64,000 nucleotides of DNA from Batillaria attramentaria (taxonomy: Eukaryota; Mollusca; Gastropoda; Batillariidae). The notes beneath the pieces are model-generated. The model worked only from the letters and a program-made list of their open reading frames with translations, was not told the DNA's origin and ran no database searches. The stretch is from assembly GCA_018292915.2 (NCBI GenBank), contig JACVVK020000190.1, forward strand, positions 847,501-911,500. The letters are read 5' to 3'. The translations under genes and the position numbers were made by a program. Below, in pieces: positions 26,836 through 37,091 of this stretch. Each line of letters begins with the position of its first letter. The stretch's first letter is position 1.

Positions 26836-27202
26836 ATAATGATGATGATGCATTTTGTTTGTTTATTAGTGTAGCAAGGACAGATGATAAGAGAGACCTG
26901 TGCGTCTGTTATCTCAAACTTGAAAAATAAAGTTTCAGTCAGTCAGTCAGTCTCTATGCTGGGAGAGACTGAGAGGTTTGTAAAACAAATGATCAGACAT
27001 CTAACAAGCTCAGTCACTCAGACCAGTATAACGTTATGCAAGTCTCACATTCAGATGACCGTATGGTGGAAAGAAAGAGAGCCGAGACAAAGTTTAAACG
27101 GCTCAAGAACAAGAATATGAAAACAAAATCAGACTAACCTTTCCCCTCAGTCAGCGCCAGAACGAAGAGAGCGAGCGTAACTTTCAAACCAAGCAAACCC
27201 AT
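18249..27202 (-). CDS. G4: secreted Cys-rich family protein, exon 4 split, LINE in intron 2
   Basis: Complete family member, function unknown. Exons: 27202-27139, 26601-26433, 21494-21355, 4a 20923-20858, 4b 20512-20374, 19613-19441, 18268-18249; sum 771 nt, 256 residues. Signal peptide MGLLGLKVTLALFVLALTEGK. Exon 2 starts DLHQYRSLPSAGC and ends LKSYC. Exon 3 starts EVLPSTKECF. What is one exon in G1-G3 is here two: 4a (LLDRLEDEITAAGDG, donor GTACGA) and 4b (SFSRPNECYPDRPRSC to VPRGQ). Exon 5 has FVRDLVECAISYHKA, DTCPNWRG and FPFTKEQM. The terminal exon encodes QRLAR then TGA. AATAAA is at 17773-17768. A TATA-like run lies 70 bp upstream of the ATG. Intron 2 is stretched to about 4.9 kb by a LINE insertion and a SINE-B that begins about 20 bp from the exon 2 donor. 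The 3'UTR carries a hAT-like element. The nearest paralogue is G5. Confidence 0.82.
18541..18945 (+). mobile_element. SINE-C, tRNA-derived
   Basis: Head GGTCTAGTGGTTAAGAGA and GGTTCGAGTCCC, body, then a tail GGGTAAAGCGCC..(ATT)n. In intron 5 of G4 and absent from G5. Confidence 0.75.
19821..20101. mobile_element. GGGCCCGTATG MITE, copy 1
   Basis: About 280 bp with inverted ends CAGGGCCCGTATGTAAAAG and CTTTTACATACGGG-like. Empty in G5 (near 28682). In intron 5 to exon 4b region of G4. Confidence 0.65.
20145..20305 (+). mobile_element. Old SINE-A-like copy in G4
   Basis: Diverged SINE-A, shared with G5 (28735-28905), so older than the G4/G5 duplication. Confidence 0.55.
20992..21092. repeat. 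(GTA)n imperfect array
   Basis: Next to exon 4a of G4; G5 has a shorter version (29665-29724). Confidence 0.9.
21656..25620 (-). mobile_element. LINE insertion in intron 2 of G4
   Basis: Alignment with G5 intron 2 (empty site near 30595-30600) places the whole insertion between about 21656 and 25620, roughly 4 kb. The 3' end has AATAAACG and then a (CAGT)n tail at 21656-21684. Upstream of the ORF are about 780 bp with a 60-70-bp near-repeat (24900-25040), an 82-residue frame of no recognised domain (25373-25125) and a (CA)n tract. A clear target-site duplication was not seen. Confidence 0.75.
22029..24836 (-). CDS. LINE ORF2-like endonuclease/reverse transcriptase
   Basis: Intact 935-residue frame of a non-LTR retrotransposon. 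N-terminal endonuclease/exonuclease/phosphatase domain, residues about 10-220: HLNVYHLCNK near 13, FTETR near 41, GDFNIDLL near 150 and SDHYPV near 213. Reverse transcriptase, residues about 480-740: FLDLKKAFD near 575, YGVPQGSILGPLLF near 632 and the catalytic FADD near 666. The C-terminus (LSWNQLPAYLK) is typical of Jockey/CR1/Rex-like LINEs. No stop or frameshift interrupts it and all named catalytic motifs are present, so it may be recent. It lies in intron 2 of G4 in the same orientation as the gene. The exact clade cannot be set by eye. The protein would nick target DNA and copy its RNA at that site. Confidence 0.92.
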   Translation of the reverse strand: MPHTQIQNLQIGHLNVYHLCNKVPDVSVLLNQPTTFHIFGFTETRLSDNISDEIISIQNYTILRRDASVPGHTGLAVYIHDSIKHCVTRRTDLESHKVESLWLEVKTNNSSPSLIGYIYRNPAATFPWYDDFTSMLDQAHKRKGDIHILGDFNIDLLKPGHAAWKSTLTFLGLRQLVQSPTRVSSSSSSLIDHIYTTNTDVVKNVHVPIVAISDHYPVCCSLSVKCDKPPPKQHTSILYRCFKRFNEVSFLHDLSTVPFDDVYKHNDPDEALALWYRLFLGVLDTHAPQRTKRVKHPRMPPWLTEDIKQAMEVRDNLKREKKFQEFKKQRNYVKSLVRKAQRLEAEKVIADGKDSRTIWQAINMITKGKKSQSPTIPHTLTANSFNSHFLNIADTLAQENDSDPENYVCSEQLKLHCNTSTCKPFTIPLMTVLDVGKSISNMANKKSCGLDGISSKILKTSLPYIIESLTFIYNLSIQNNVFPAALKNAKVVPIPKNKNLSDVNEYRPISILSVLSKPLERHIHTHLLTFLEENKLLCAFQSGFRPGHSCQTALTHIIDKWLSGINESKLSGAIFLDLKKAFDLVNHSILLKKLRLYNIGSGALSFFSSFLLHRKQRVFLNGTFSSEGIVKYGVPQGSILGPLLFCLYINDLPFCLSSPNVSCELFADDTTLHTSDTKEATINKTLQQSLDEVSEWCTQNHMIISVPKTKSMLITTRQKHQRKPLPLKLSLGSEPIHQVSTHRLLGVTVDDQLKWEPHLEKLSKTLSKNLFLLSKLNRIVSHDSCKVFFHAHIKSHIDYASNLWDKCGDIHLKKINSLYKRGIKLLHPGPLPTEEKLRALELLPLTKHLEFNRCVFMHKIVHCKAPPYLTTFFQPSQRHNARNGLFQLPLPRLDIFKTSLSFSGSLSWNQLPAYLKCTPKLHSFKTQLLRYLRKS
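25954..26413 (+). mobile_element. SINE-B copy next to exon 2 of G4
   Basis: Same family, plus orientation, with A box GTAGTGTAGTGGTTAGC and B box GGTTCGAATCCC, ending in an A-run. Imperfect 15-bp duplication around AAACATAGTTC / GAACATAGTCC. G5 is empty here. Confidence 0.8.
26895..26957 (+). mobile_element. LINE 3'-tail remnant
   Basis: Short fragment ending AATAAAGTTTCAGTCAGTC, similar to the 3' end of the LINE in G4 but in plus orientation. The same tail is at about 31880-31910 in G5, so it predates the G4/G5 duplication. Confidence 0.5.
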
Positions 27203-27271
27203 GTTGACAATACCTACAATGCACGCAGGTTCGTTCCTACATCCAGGTCTGACTGCGCCTATGTTCTAGGG

Positions 27272-27284
27272 TATATATATATAC
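27272..27284 (-). promoter_or_regulatory. TATA box of G4
   Basis: TATATATATATA run about 70 bp upstream of the ATG, followed by a leader strongly conserved with G5 (CATAGGCGCAGTCAGACC). Confidence 0.5.
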
Positions 27285-27523
27285 GCAACAGGTTCAACGA
27301 AAAGTCTTGCCGGTTAAAGCCAGAAATGGGTCAGTAGTGGTATCCGGAAAGCAGTTTGACCTCAGATTCCACTAATGACATCGAAATCGTCCTGTCTAGG
27401 AGCCGACCTTTCACACAACCTAATGTCGTGGCCATTAACATCCTACAAAAAACTTGTCAGGCAATTTCAGCTTTATAAAGACCACAATTTCCTGTTGGTG
27501 TGTATAAATCACCCGAAGCATAT

Positions 27524-27526
<3 letters not shown>

Positions 27527-27585
<59 letters not shown>
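27527..27585. repeat. (CA)n between G4 and G5
   Basis: Just beyond the G5 poly(A) site; equivalent tracts follow the poly(A) sites of G4 (17648) and G6 (32455). Confidence 0.9.
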
Positions 27586-27587
<2 letters not shown>

Positions 27588-27617
27588 AAAATGCAAGGCA
27601 CTTGAAATGAAAGCAGG

Positions 27618-27623
27618 TTTATT
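27618..27623 (-). terminator. Poly(A) signal of G5
   Basis: AATAAA following CACTGGAG as in G4, about 360 bp after the TGA stop. Confidence 0.65.
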
Positions 27624-27700
27624 CTCCAGTGCAGCACTAAGGGTATAACAAAGGAAATTATTTGACACACCAGAAAGCCACAATGATTGACAGTCTCACA

Positions 27701-27968
27701 CAGAGACGCTAATTGACAATTCCAATTCTATAGAAGCTTAGCAACATCGAAGCATTTCCATTCTAAGACGTTCCGGTAGTAGACAATTCCAAGCCTATGG
27801 AAGCTTAGCAACATCGGAGCATTTCCATTCAGAGACGTTCCGGTAGTAGACAATTCCAATCCTATGGAAGCTTAGCAACATCGAAGCATTTCCATTCAGA
27901 GACGTTCCGGTAGTGGACAATTCCAATCCTATGGAAGCTTAGCAACATCGGAACATTTCCATTTCGTT
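27701..27968. repeat. Four tandem 67-bp units in the G5 3'UTR
   Basis: Unit GACGTTCCGGTAGTAGACAA..GGAAGCTTAGCAACATCG..CATTTCCATT repeated four times; G4 has one unit at about 18160-18230. Confidence 0.8.
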
Positions 27969-27984
27969 CCAGTCCAGAAGAGGG

Positions 27985-29360
27985 TCACCGTGCTAGTCGC
28001 TGATCTGGAGAGAAAAACACACGTGCAAAAACCGACGAATGTTATAACACAACACACGGACGGCACGCGCCCTTAACATAAGGAAAGGAAACTGAAAGAA
28101 AATAATTATACAGAATATACTGATTTACCCCACTTTGACCCAGTGAAGTAAGGTTAACTCCGAAGTGTTCATTGAAGCGCTGACAGCATTGTCACTCTAG
28201 TACACGCTTGCAGTTAAAATAACTCCCCTCTCCCCCCCCCTCCCAGCCCCCAAAACAACAATGGCGACATGGCGACAACAACACCATCAACACCAACACC
28301 AACCACATCAACTAACCAACCAACCAGTGTAAATAATATATCAAACTAACCTCCAGCATATCAATCATCTGTTCCTTTGTGAAGGGAAACGACGTCCCAA
28401 GAATGCTAGGAACAACGTCCCTCGCAATGGTAAGCAGTGCGATGCCGCGCCAGTTGGGACACGTATCCTCACGCGCCTTGTGGTAGTCAATGGCACACTC
28501 AACCAAATCTCTGACAAAACTGAAAGTCCAATGGGAAAATTTTCAACTTTGTCGGAACAAAACTCCGAACGTTTGGCTGTAAACTTATAAGGTCTACGGT
28601 CAGTGTTTACCGGCATGTTCCCCCGCCAGAACTCATTACGATCATACTGACCGAACACGATAGAGTATTTTCAGCATACAGGTTCACTCAATGGCGAAAC
28701 AGTTTCAAAATATCAGCCGTCTCCTGTGAAACCCAGAGCGTTGGCCTTTTAATTCTAGGGCCGTGAGTTCGATTCCCGGTTGGGTCAAATATTTGTGCTG
28801 AATGTTTTTTTGTTGTTGTTTTTTTTTTTTTTTTCCGTTTGATCCATCTTTAATATCACCCGTACGTGTTGGAATAGGACGTTACACTTTCAAACAACCA
28901 CTCACCCTTCGTGACGGCCACTGATCTCAAACAAGACACGTCCTATAAATCAGCGTCCTACACATTATTAGTACTCACTTTTGTGCTCTTGGGACAATCT
29001 GTTCCAGGGTGTAGGAAGACAGTTTGTCCATACCGAGCTCGTTCTTACTGGCCGCTTCATCATAACAAGGTTGCGGGAGCACATGGTAACATTCGCCGAA
29101 CGGCATACCGTACGGAATACTGAAATTTCCAGCTAAGTCCGGCATACTGAAGTTTCCAACTGTAAGACAAGAATTATAGTCTTTACAAGTTGATATCGTG
29201 ACGTCATACATCAGAAGTAGTAGAAGTAGTAGTATTTCCCGAATTCCCTGGAATTCTTCCCTCATTTTCTCCGCCAGTCACCCTTCCTTGAAACTTTCAA
29301 GAAAACCTCAAAACCCACCTGTTTTCTGCCCTAAACACCAGTCAACTGTTCCGGTTTGTA

Positions 29361-29436
<76 letters not shown>

Positions 29437-30605
29437 GTTCCTAATGCTTATGCAAATATCATAAAGTCATGTTTCCTGTGAGCCCCAAACGACCTGGACC
29501 AGCATCGTACCATCGTCCTCATCCTGAACGGTAACATTCTCCACGTTTCCGTCTCCAGCGGGCGTTAGTTCGCCTTCAAGGCGATCCAACACTGTGAAAA
29601 ACACGAGAAGCTGCATGGAATTTCATATACATTCAATTCATACAGCGAAATGAATCTTGTTGTAGTCGTAGTAGTAGTAGTAGTAGTAGCAGTAGCAGTA
29701 GCAGTAGTAGTAGTAGTAGTAGTAATCTTCATTACTATGGCTAGGAACCCCCTATGCCCGTCCTATCAAACAATCCCAAATACCATGGTTGCAAAAAGAG
29801 GCAAGCTGCCAGTGACGCTGGAACGTTTTGCACAGAGGTCGGACACAAGTGACGCAAGTAGATTAGTGTGAATTTGCTCTCTGGTCTAAAGAGAAAGTAG
29901 ACGTGCATTACTCCAGTGAGCCCTGGGCGGAAAGGAGACATCCATTAAAAAAAAAACCCTGCCAGGTGCGTGCCTGTAAATGGTCTGTTCATGGTAGTAA
30001 TTGTTTCTAGACTGAAGCATTTGTTGGGGTGACTATGATACCTAAGGCTAATAGGAAATATATAGGCATTTTAAGGCCCTGTGTATTTGTGTCCTTCGGC
30101 CGGCAGGATCATGCTATCAACCTCCTCCTCGTTTTGGATGGTACAACTGAAGCGACTTAGATGCCAGTCCCCACTGGGCTATATTCAAGGACTTAGTGGA
30201 AATGTAAACGTCTTTGTCAATGAAAGAGTTGGAAAAGTAGAGAACAAGTCCGCCAGCCACTGTGTGAAGAAAGTCTATCGACAATGACTCACGGTACATG
30301 AGAACGATGTTTGGTTCCGTCCCACCAGGTTGACAGTGAAAGCCAGTACTATCAACAAGCTGTTGGATATAATCCGAGTTACAGGCGCTGATATTCTGGG
30401 CGAAACATTCCTTTGTGGAAGGCAACACGTCCCTGTGCCAAAAAAGGAAAAGAAAAGAACGGTACATAACTGTAATGTACGAAGATATGACCTGAAAGAT
30501 TAGACAGTGCTGCAGAGTATCCTCTCAATACGGCGTGGTCGTAGTATACGCTCGAGTTCAACATGTATTCATTCAGCCTTGAAACTTTTACAGAAGTTGT
30601 TTTAG

Positions 30606-30673
<68 letters not shown>

Positions 30674-31280
30674 GTGTGTGTGGTTGTGCCCTGACCTCAT
30701 GGCCTTGTAAATTTTTGTATATATATATATACTTCCTATTTACTTCTTTAAAGCGCTTAAAACTGTTTTTAACTAATAGGTTACAGCGCTATATAAGTAC
30801 TGTTATTATTATTATTATTCAAGGACCCGAAAATGAAAACAAATCAAAAAGCTAAACTTGACCTAGGTCTACCACCAGGTTGCTTTCCCCCCCCCTCCAA
30901 TTTTCGCAAAAGTGTCTGTCTTTTCTGTGGGAGCCTATCAAGTATAGTGAAGGAACATATTCCTACCCGCAGTACGATTTCAGGTACTGTACCACAGCTT
31001 CTTTAGTTGGAGTGTAAAAATACATTGCGTCATTAGCATCATTCAAGCTGTCAACACCACATTCAGCAAACAAGTCGAAGACGGCCTCTCCATTGTCACA
31101 TTCAGCACTGAGGAGGCTTCTGTACTGATGTAAATCTGAAACGAACAGTCGCGGGAAAATTTGCTAGAAGGTTGACCATGGCTCTCTCTGTGATAACTTT
31201 TTCATGCATAAGCATTTACGCTGTAATGTTTGCGAAATGAGTTGTAAAGCGTGGAAGCGCTGGTCAGTCCGCGCGTGTGC

Positions 31281-31346
<66 letters not shown>

Positions 31347-32142
31347 ATAATGATGATGATGCATTTTGTATGTTTAGTAGTATAGCAAGAACAGATAGTA
31401 AAGCCCATCTTCCATGACCGACGTACGTCGACAGACATCGGCCGATTGTCGGGCAACTAAAATCTGCCATGGAATAGCGCGCTCGCCGACTCGCTCCCAC
31501 AAGTACGGCCGGTCGTGAATTAAATCAATTATTTCGGTGACTTCAGCCGCCGAAAGTTGAGGCTGAACACTGCTAGCCGCCATCTTCAAAATTTCCGGTT
31601 TCCGGATCAAGGCCGCATTCCTATGCTAGCGGCCAATCAGATCGCTTGGATTTTCACCGACTCGCCCAGAGTAGAGCGCCGCTCTACTCTCACCGACGCG
31701 TCTGCCGATGTCTGCCAACTCCTTTTCCATGGACGATTATCAGCTGGGACGCGAAGTTGGCCGATTGTCGGGCGACGTACGTCGGTCATGGAAAAGGGGC
31801 TTTAATTTGCCTTTGCAGGAAGATGGTGGCTAGCAGTGTTCAGCCTCAACTTTCGGCGGCTAAAGTCATCAAAATAATCAAAGTTTCAGTCAGTCAGTCA
31901 GTCTCTGTGCTGGGAGAGACCGAGAGGTTTGTAAAACAAATGATCAGACATCTAATAAGCTCAGCAGCTCAGACCAGCATAACGTTATGCTACTCTAAGA
32001 TTCGTAGTGGAAAGAAAGAGAGCCGAGACAAAGAGAAAACGACTCAAGAACAAGAATATGAACAAAAATCAGACTAACCTTTCCCCTCAGTCAGCGCCAG
32101 AACGAAGAGAGCGAGCGTAACTTTCAAACCAAGCAAACCCAT
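27985..32142 (-). CDS. G5: secreted Cys-rich family protein, exon 4 split
   Basis: Complete family member and closest relative of G4; function unknown. Exons: 32142-32079, 31135-30967, 30432-30293, 4a 29591-29511, 4b 29159-28979, 28519-28347, 28004-27985; sum 828 nt, 275 residues. Signal peptide identical to G4. Exon 2 starts DLHQYRSLLSAEC and ends LKSYC; its middle (DANDAMYFYTPTKEA) differs from G4. Exon 4a (LLDRLEGELTPAGDG) and 4b (GNFSMPDLAGNFSIP, GECYHVLPQPCYDEA) contain an internal near-repeat of the GNFS motif. Exon 5 has DTCPNWRG and FPFTKEQM. The terminal exon gives QRLAR then TGA. AATAAA is at 27623-27618. The 3'UTR contains four tandem copies of a 67-bp unit that occurs once in G4. 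TATA-like run about 72 bp upstream of the ATG. G5 lacks the LINE, SINE-B, GGGCCCGTATG MITE and 3'UTR element present in G4 and so serves as the empty-site reference. Confidence 0.83.
28735..28905 (+). mobile_element. Old SINE-A-like copy in G5
   Basis: Orthologous to the G4 copy; contains a T-run (28803-28833) where G4 has a shorter one. Confidence 0.55.
31401..31802. mobile_element. Harbinger-like non-autonomous element with MADF fragment
   Basis: About 400 bp with inverted termini AAGCCC..TTCCATGACCGACGTACG flanked by TA. The minus-strand frame from 31583 (MAASSVQPQLSAAEV) contains EIIDLIHDRPYLWERVG, which resembles the start of a MADF/Myb-like DNA-binding domain as carried by PIF/Harbinger transposons. 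The frame then runs into the terminal repeat. It lies in intron 1 of G5; G4 lacks it. Confidence 0.6.
31818..31879 (+). mobile_element. Inverted second copy of the MADF-ORF 5' end
   Basis: Just outside the right terminus of the neighbouring element, the first about 50 bases of its ORF recur in inverse orientation (ATG at 31823), joined directly to the LINE tail AAAGTTTCAGTCAG. Confidence 0.55.
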
Positions 32143-32213
32143 GCTGACAATACCTACAAAAGCAGGAAGGTTCGTTCCTACATCCAGGTCTGACTGCGCC
32201 TATGTTCTTGTGC

Positions 32214-32222
32214 ATATATATA
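32214..32222 (-). promoter_or_regulatory. TATA box of G5
   Basis: TATATATA about 72 bp upstream of the G5 ATG at the same relative place as in G4; the sequence between TATA and ATG is conserved between both genes. Confidence 0.5.
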
Positions 32223-32448
32223 CGCAGCTGTTTCGATGAAATGTCCTGTCAGTTACTGCCAGAAATGAAACAGTAATTGTATCCGGAAACAATTTCCACC
32301 AATAATGACCACAAATTGGTCTTGTGCGAGAGCTGACCTTAATGTCGTGGTCATATTAACACTAGTTAACGTCTTCAAATTAGTCAGGCAATTTGAGCTG
32401 TATAAAAATCACAGTTTTCCCGTTGGTGTGTCTGAATCACCCCCCCCC

Positions 32449-32536
<88 letters not shown>

Positions 32537-32548
32537 AAGCAATGCAGC

Positions 32549-32554
32549 TTTATT
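32549..32554 (-). terminator. Poly(A) signal of G6
   Basis: AATAAAGC about 75 bp after the TAA stop, just before a (GT)n tract. Confidence 0.65.
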
Positions 32555-32628
32555 TTTGAATGCAGCAAGGACAAACACACAGCCACACTCGTAAAACGCG
32601 CAATGGTCGAATTCTGCCGTCACCGCGC

Positions 32629-33437
32629 TTACACTGGACAACATCCGTACTGTCCACTAGCTTCTCCACTGATACCCTGATGGCGCCACACGATGCCACT
32701 CAGTCTTCGAGCTGAAAAATACAAACCAAACAGTGACAATTAACATGTAGCCCACAGGTCCGTAGCCACGCCATCTGATACTCCATGGCAAGCCGTCTCA
32801 TTTCTTTCTGACTACAGCGCGGTACGTCCATGACGTCAGCATTTGCATACATTAAACCAAAACACTGTTAGATAAATTCGTTTCACTATTGTTGTTACTT
32901 TCATCATCATCATCATCATCATCATCAGTAATCGTAGTAGTAATGGCAGCAGCAGTAGTAGTTTTCATACTAGTCATGATATCCCTCTCCTGTAATCAAG
33001 GGCCATGGATCCAACCATAGGAACAAATCAACACATTAATATCTGTGGTGGCTGGGCACCATGATATACGATGATAAAACACAATTGATGCTGAATAACG
33101 CTCCACGAAAATATATACACTATAGCCCTACAAGCTACAGTGCGTGCGTGTCTCAGTGGAAAATGTCCAACGCTAACACTTCGAGGTGAGGTTCGCCGTG
33201 CGCCATAGGGGATCCCATTTTAACTTCAATCAAGCTGAGCTAGTAAACATCATCGTACAGTTTACTTAGGTTCGCTGCCATTTTTCTTACATTAGTCTGA
33301 CGTATTCCTGTGCTTAGCCACCACGCAAAAGATGTAGCCACCACAGTTTGTTCGTTTAGATCCCTAACCCAGGATGTGACTTCCCCGATCACTCATGGGT
33401 TACCCGAACTAGTGCATTGTGTGTGAGGGTCACTCAG

Positions 33438-33490
<53 letters not shown>

Positions 33491-36304
33491 CTTCGTGACA
33501 GTTACATGCAGACCGCCTAGTGTGTGCGTCCTAATTTACTATGAGCACCAGTTCAGACAGAAAGTTCAACCATTACAAACTGCTGACGAAAGCCTAGGTT
33601 CTTTCCAAAACTGAGACAGTAAATGGCGTAAATAGCATGATAGACGCTAATTTGATGTGACTTCCCCGATCACTCATGGGTTACCCGAACTATGTTCACT
33701 GATACAAACCTCAAAGATTTCCGAGATTTCAGCCTTAGTGAAGGGGAAGGTGAGGCCCAAGTATTGAGGGTCGAGCTCACTTAGTAGTATCAGTGCTGAA
33801 ACACGCCGCCAGCCTGGACACGAATCCGCTCTTTCGCGAAACCAGCGCACAAAGCACTCTGACTGCAACTTGGACATCCTGAAAAGTGGTGAAGCAATCT
33901 TTGTTACTTGTATCTTTCATCATCCGTACCATCAAGGGGAGCCGGGGTGGCCGAATGATCGAGCGTTGGACTTCCAATGCTAGGGCCGTGAGTTCGAATC
34001 TCGACGGGGACCAAATATGTGTGCTGGCTTTTTCATCGTCGCCCTCTCTGGGGAGTCAGGATGGCCGAATGGTAGAGCGTTGGACTTCCAATGCTCTTGT
34101 CGTGAGTTTGAATCCCGGCTGGGGCCAAATATTTGTGCTGGCTTTTTTCTCGTTGCCCCGTCTTTCATATCACACTTAGGTGGTGGAAAAGGACGTTAAA
34201 CTCACGAACACCCACCCACCCATTCTCGTCGCCCCGTCTTTGGTATCACCCTTAGGTGGTGGAAAAGGACGTTAAACTCACAAACACCCACCCACCCATT
34301 CTCGTCGCCCCGTCTTTGATATGAGTGGTGGAAAAGGACGTTAAACTCCCAAACATCCCCCCCCCCTACCCCCGTACCATCAAGTCATCAGACAGTCAGT
34401 TGCTTTAGGGTTTAACGTCCTTGTCAACCAAATAAGGGTGTTACCAATGACGGGACAACGAGGGAAAAACCAGTACAAGTATTTGGCTTGCAGCCGGGAC
34501 TCGGTCCCACGACAGGAGCACAGACGGTCCAACGCTCTACCATTTGGCTATCCTGGCCCTCGCCAACGTCATTGGAACGGTAAAGAAGATACAGTGAGGG
34601 TCAGTTTGGATACTTGAAAGGGATAGAGAAAGATGATGATGATGATGACGATGACGATGATGATGATGATTATGATGATGAAACTTTTCTTCCTATTCAG
34701 GATAGAGCATTTAGGTATTGCTGTCTGTCTTACATGCTGTCGTGCTATTCTACATTATCGGGTACTGAAAAAAGACAACATCAAAACAAGGGGAACTAGA
34801 GGAGCAAAGCCTCCTTGGCTCACTTGTGAGATGGGTCAAGGTCATCCAAAAGAGTATGTTTGTAAAGCTCTTATCACTATCTATCCTGAAGTAAGGTGTC
34901 TCTTGTAATCATTGTTCCTAAGAAAACAGAAAATGGCAATATAACAGTTTTCCCAGGACAGCTTGTGTGACCTTGACCTTGGGTCACGGTCATTCAAATG
35001 AGATCTGTAAGAGCTTATCAATGACTATCATTATGCCAAGTTTGATAGCTCTAGTTTTTGTAGTTTCTGTACAAATGGTAATGTAAAATTTCACAACAGA
35101 CAGTTGTAATGACCTTGACCTTGAGTCAAGGTCATTCAAAAGGGTATGTCTGCATAGGTTTCTGTCTCTCATTGTACCTTGTTTGGTGCCTCCGCCGTTT
35201 GTTGTTTCGAAGAAAATGCTAACGCTTAAGTCTCCGCAAAACATCTTGAATGGCCTTGACCTTGACTTAAGGAAATTGAATACAAGTATGCCAATACAGG
35301 TTTTGTCAATGTCTATCACTCTCCAAAGTTTGATGCTTCTGTTAACCCTACATTCTGAGAAAATGGCAATTTTCAATTTCCAATGAGACAGCTTTAACGA
35401 CCTTGACCTTCAGTCAATGTCAATCGAAATGGCATGTATTGGGAGGTCTTACTGCTGTCTATCAGCAAGCCAGGGTTTGTGCTTCTGCTGTTTCTTGTTT
35501 CTGAGAAAATGAAAAGGTTAAGGTTTTGGAAGCTTCTCTGCAAACAGCTTGTATGGCCTTGACCTTGACTCAAAGTCACTGAATACAGGTATGTCAGTAA
35601 AGGTGTTGTCAATGTCTATAATCATGCAAAGTTTGATGTCTCTTTCTTTTCTAAATTCTGAGAAAATGCCAATGCAAAATTTCCAAACAGACAGCTTTAG
35701 TGACTTTGACCTTGGGTCAAGGTCAATCAATATGATATATTTTGAAAGGTCTTACGGCTTTCTATCAGCATGCCAAGTTTGGTGCCTCTGCTGTTCATTG
35801 TTTCTGAGAAAATGCCAATGTTAAGGTTTTGGAATGTTTTCCGCAAAACAGCTTGTATGGCCTTGACCATGACCCAAAGTCACTGAATACAGGTATGTCA
35901 GTAGAAGTGTTGTCAATGTCTATCACCATGCAAAGTTTGGTGTCTCTGGCTTTTCTAGATTCTGAGAAATCGCCAATGTAAAATTTCCACACAGACAGCT
36001 TTCGTGGCCTTGACCTTGGGTCAAAGTCAATCAGTATGGTATGTTTTGAAAGGTCTTTTGGCTGTCTATCAGCGTGCTAAATTTGGTGCCTCTGCTGTTT
36101 GTAGATTCTGAGAAAAGGCCAATGTTACGGTTTACTGCGGACACACAGACACACAGACACACAGACACACACACACACACACAGACACAGACACACACAC
36201 ACACACACACACAGACACACAGACACAGACACACACACACACACACACACAGACGACGTAGGGTTATTACACAGATTCACTTTATTACACAAGTGAGCCA
36301 AAAA

Positions 36305-36342
<38 letters not shown>

Positions 36343-36543
36343 TAATTGTGCCTTAACTCTTACGTTTGCAACAAGCTCACAGTTTCCTCTAATGTGAGTG
36401 ACATGGCGGTTGACTCGTCGAGACTGGGTGCCGCTATTTCTCTGGCTTCGCGGTAACAGTCACCCAATGGCAGCCTTGGGCATTCGCTTTGCAAGTACAT
36501 GTAAGTCTCCTCGTCCAGGTGAGACAAAACTGTAAAATAGTAT

Positions 36544-36615
<72 letters not shown>

Positions 36616-36630
36616 ACACACACACACACA

Positions 36631-36690
<60 letters not shown>

Positions 36691-36760
36691 ATTCTGGCGG
36701 GTTGCACGTGCTTGCGCCTTCGCCGCGTACGTTGACTACGTAATATATATATTATATATA

Positions 36761-36807
<47 letters not shown>

Positions 36808-37059
36808 CACTCTATCACTATTACAAGTCATGGTTAAAAATCCATAATTCACCACGCGTGGTATAACATTGTACCCATGACAATCACACGTGAATTATGG
36901 CTGTACCTAAAGAGTGCACATGTACTCTTTTGTACATGTAAACTCGTTTGTCTGCTATGTGCTGCCGCTGTCGACTGTCAGTTTTTACTAGGAAATACGT
37001 TCAAAATAATTATACATGTACCATAAATTGCCCCCCCCCCCCCCCCCCAAAAAAAAAAA

Positions 37060-37091
<32 letters not shown>

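Noticed and set aside
27701..27968. CRISPR-like regular repeats
   Set aside because: Units are contiguous without unique spacers and lie in an animal 3'UTR.
33937..34080. tRNA-like sequences at SINE heads
   Set aside because: A and B boxes are present, but the acceptor stems do not pair well and each is followed by a SINE body, so these are not tRNA genes.
34990..36400. Several short frames in the 34.8-36.1 kb tandem array
   Set aside because: They are frames of a repeated non-coding unit; similar stretches appear because the unit repeats.
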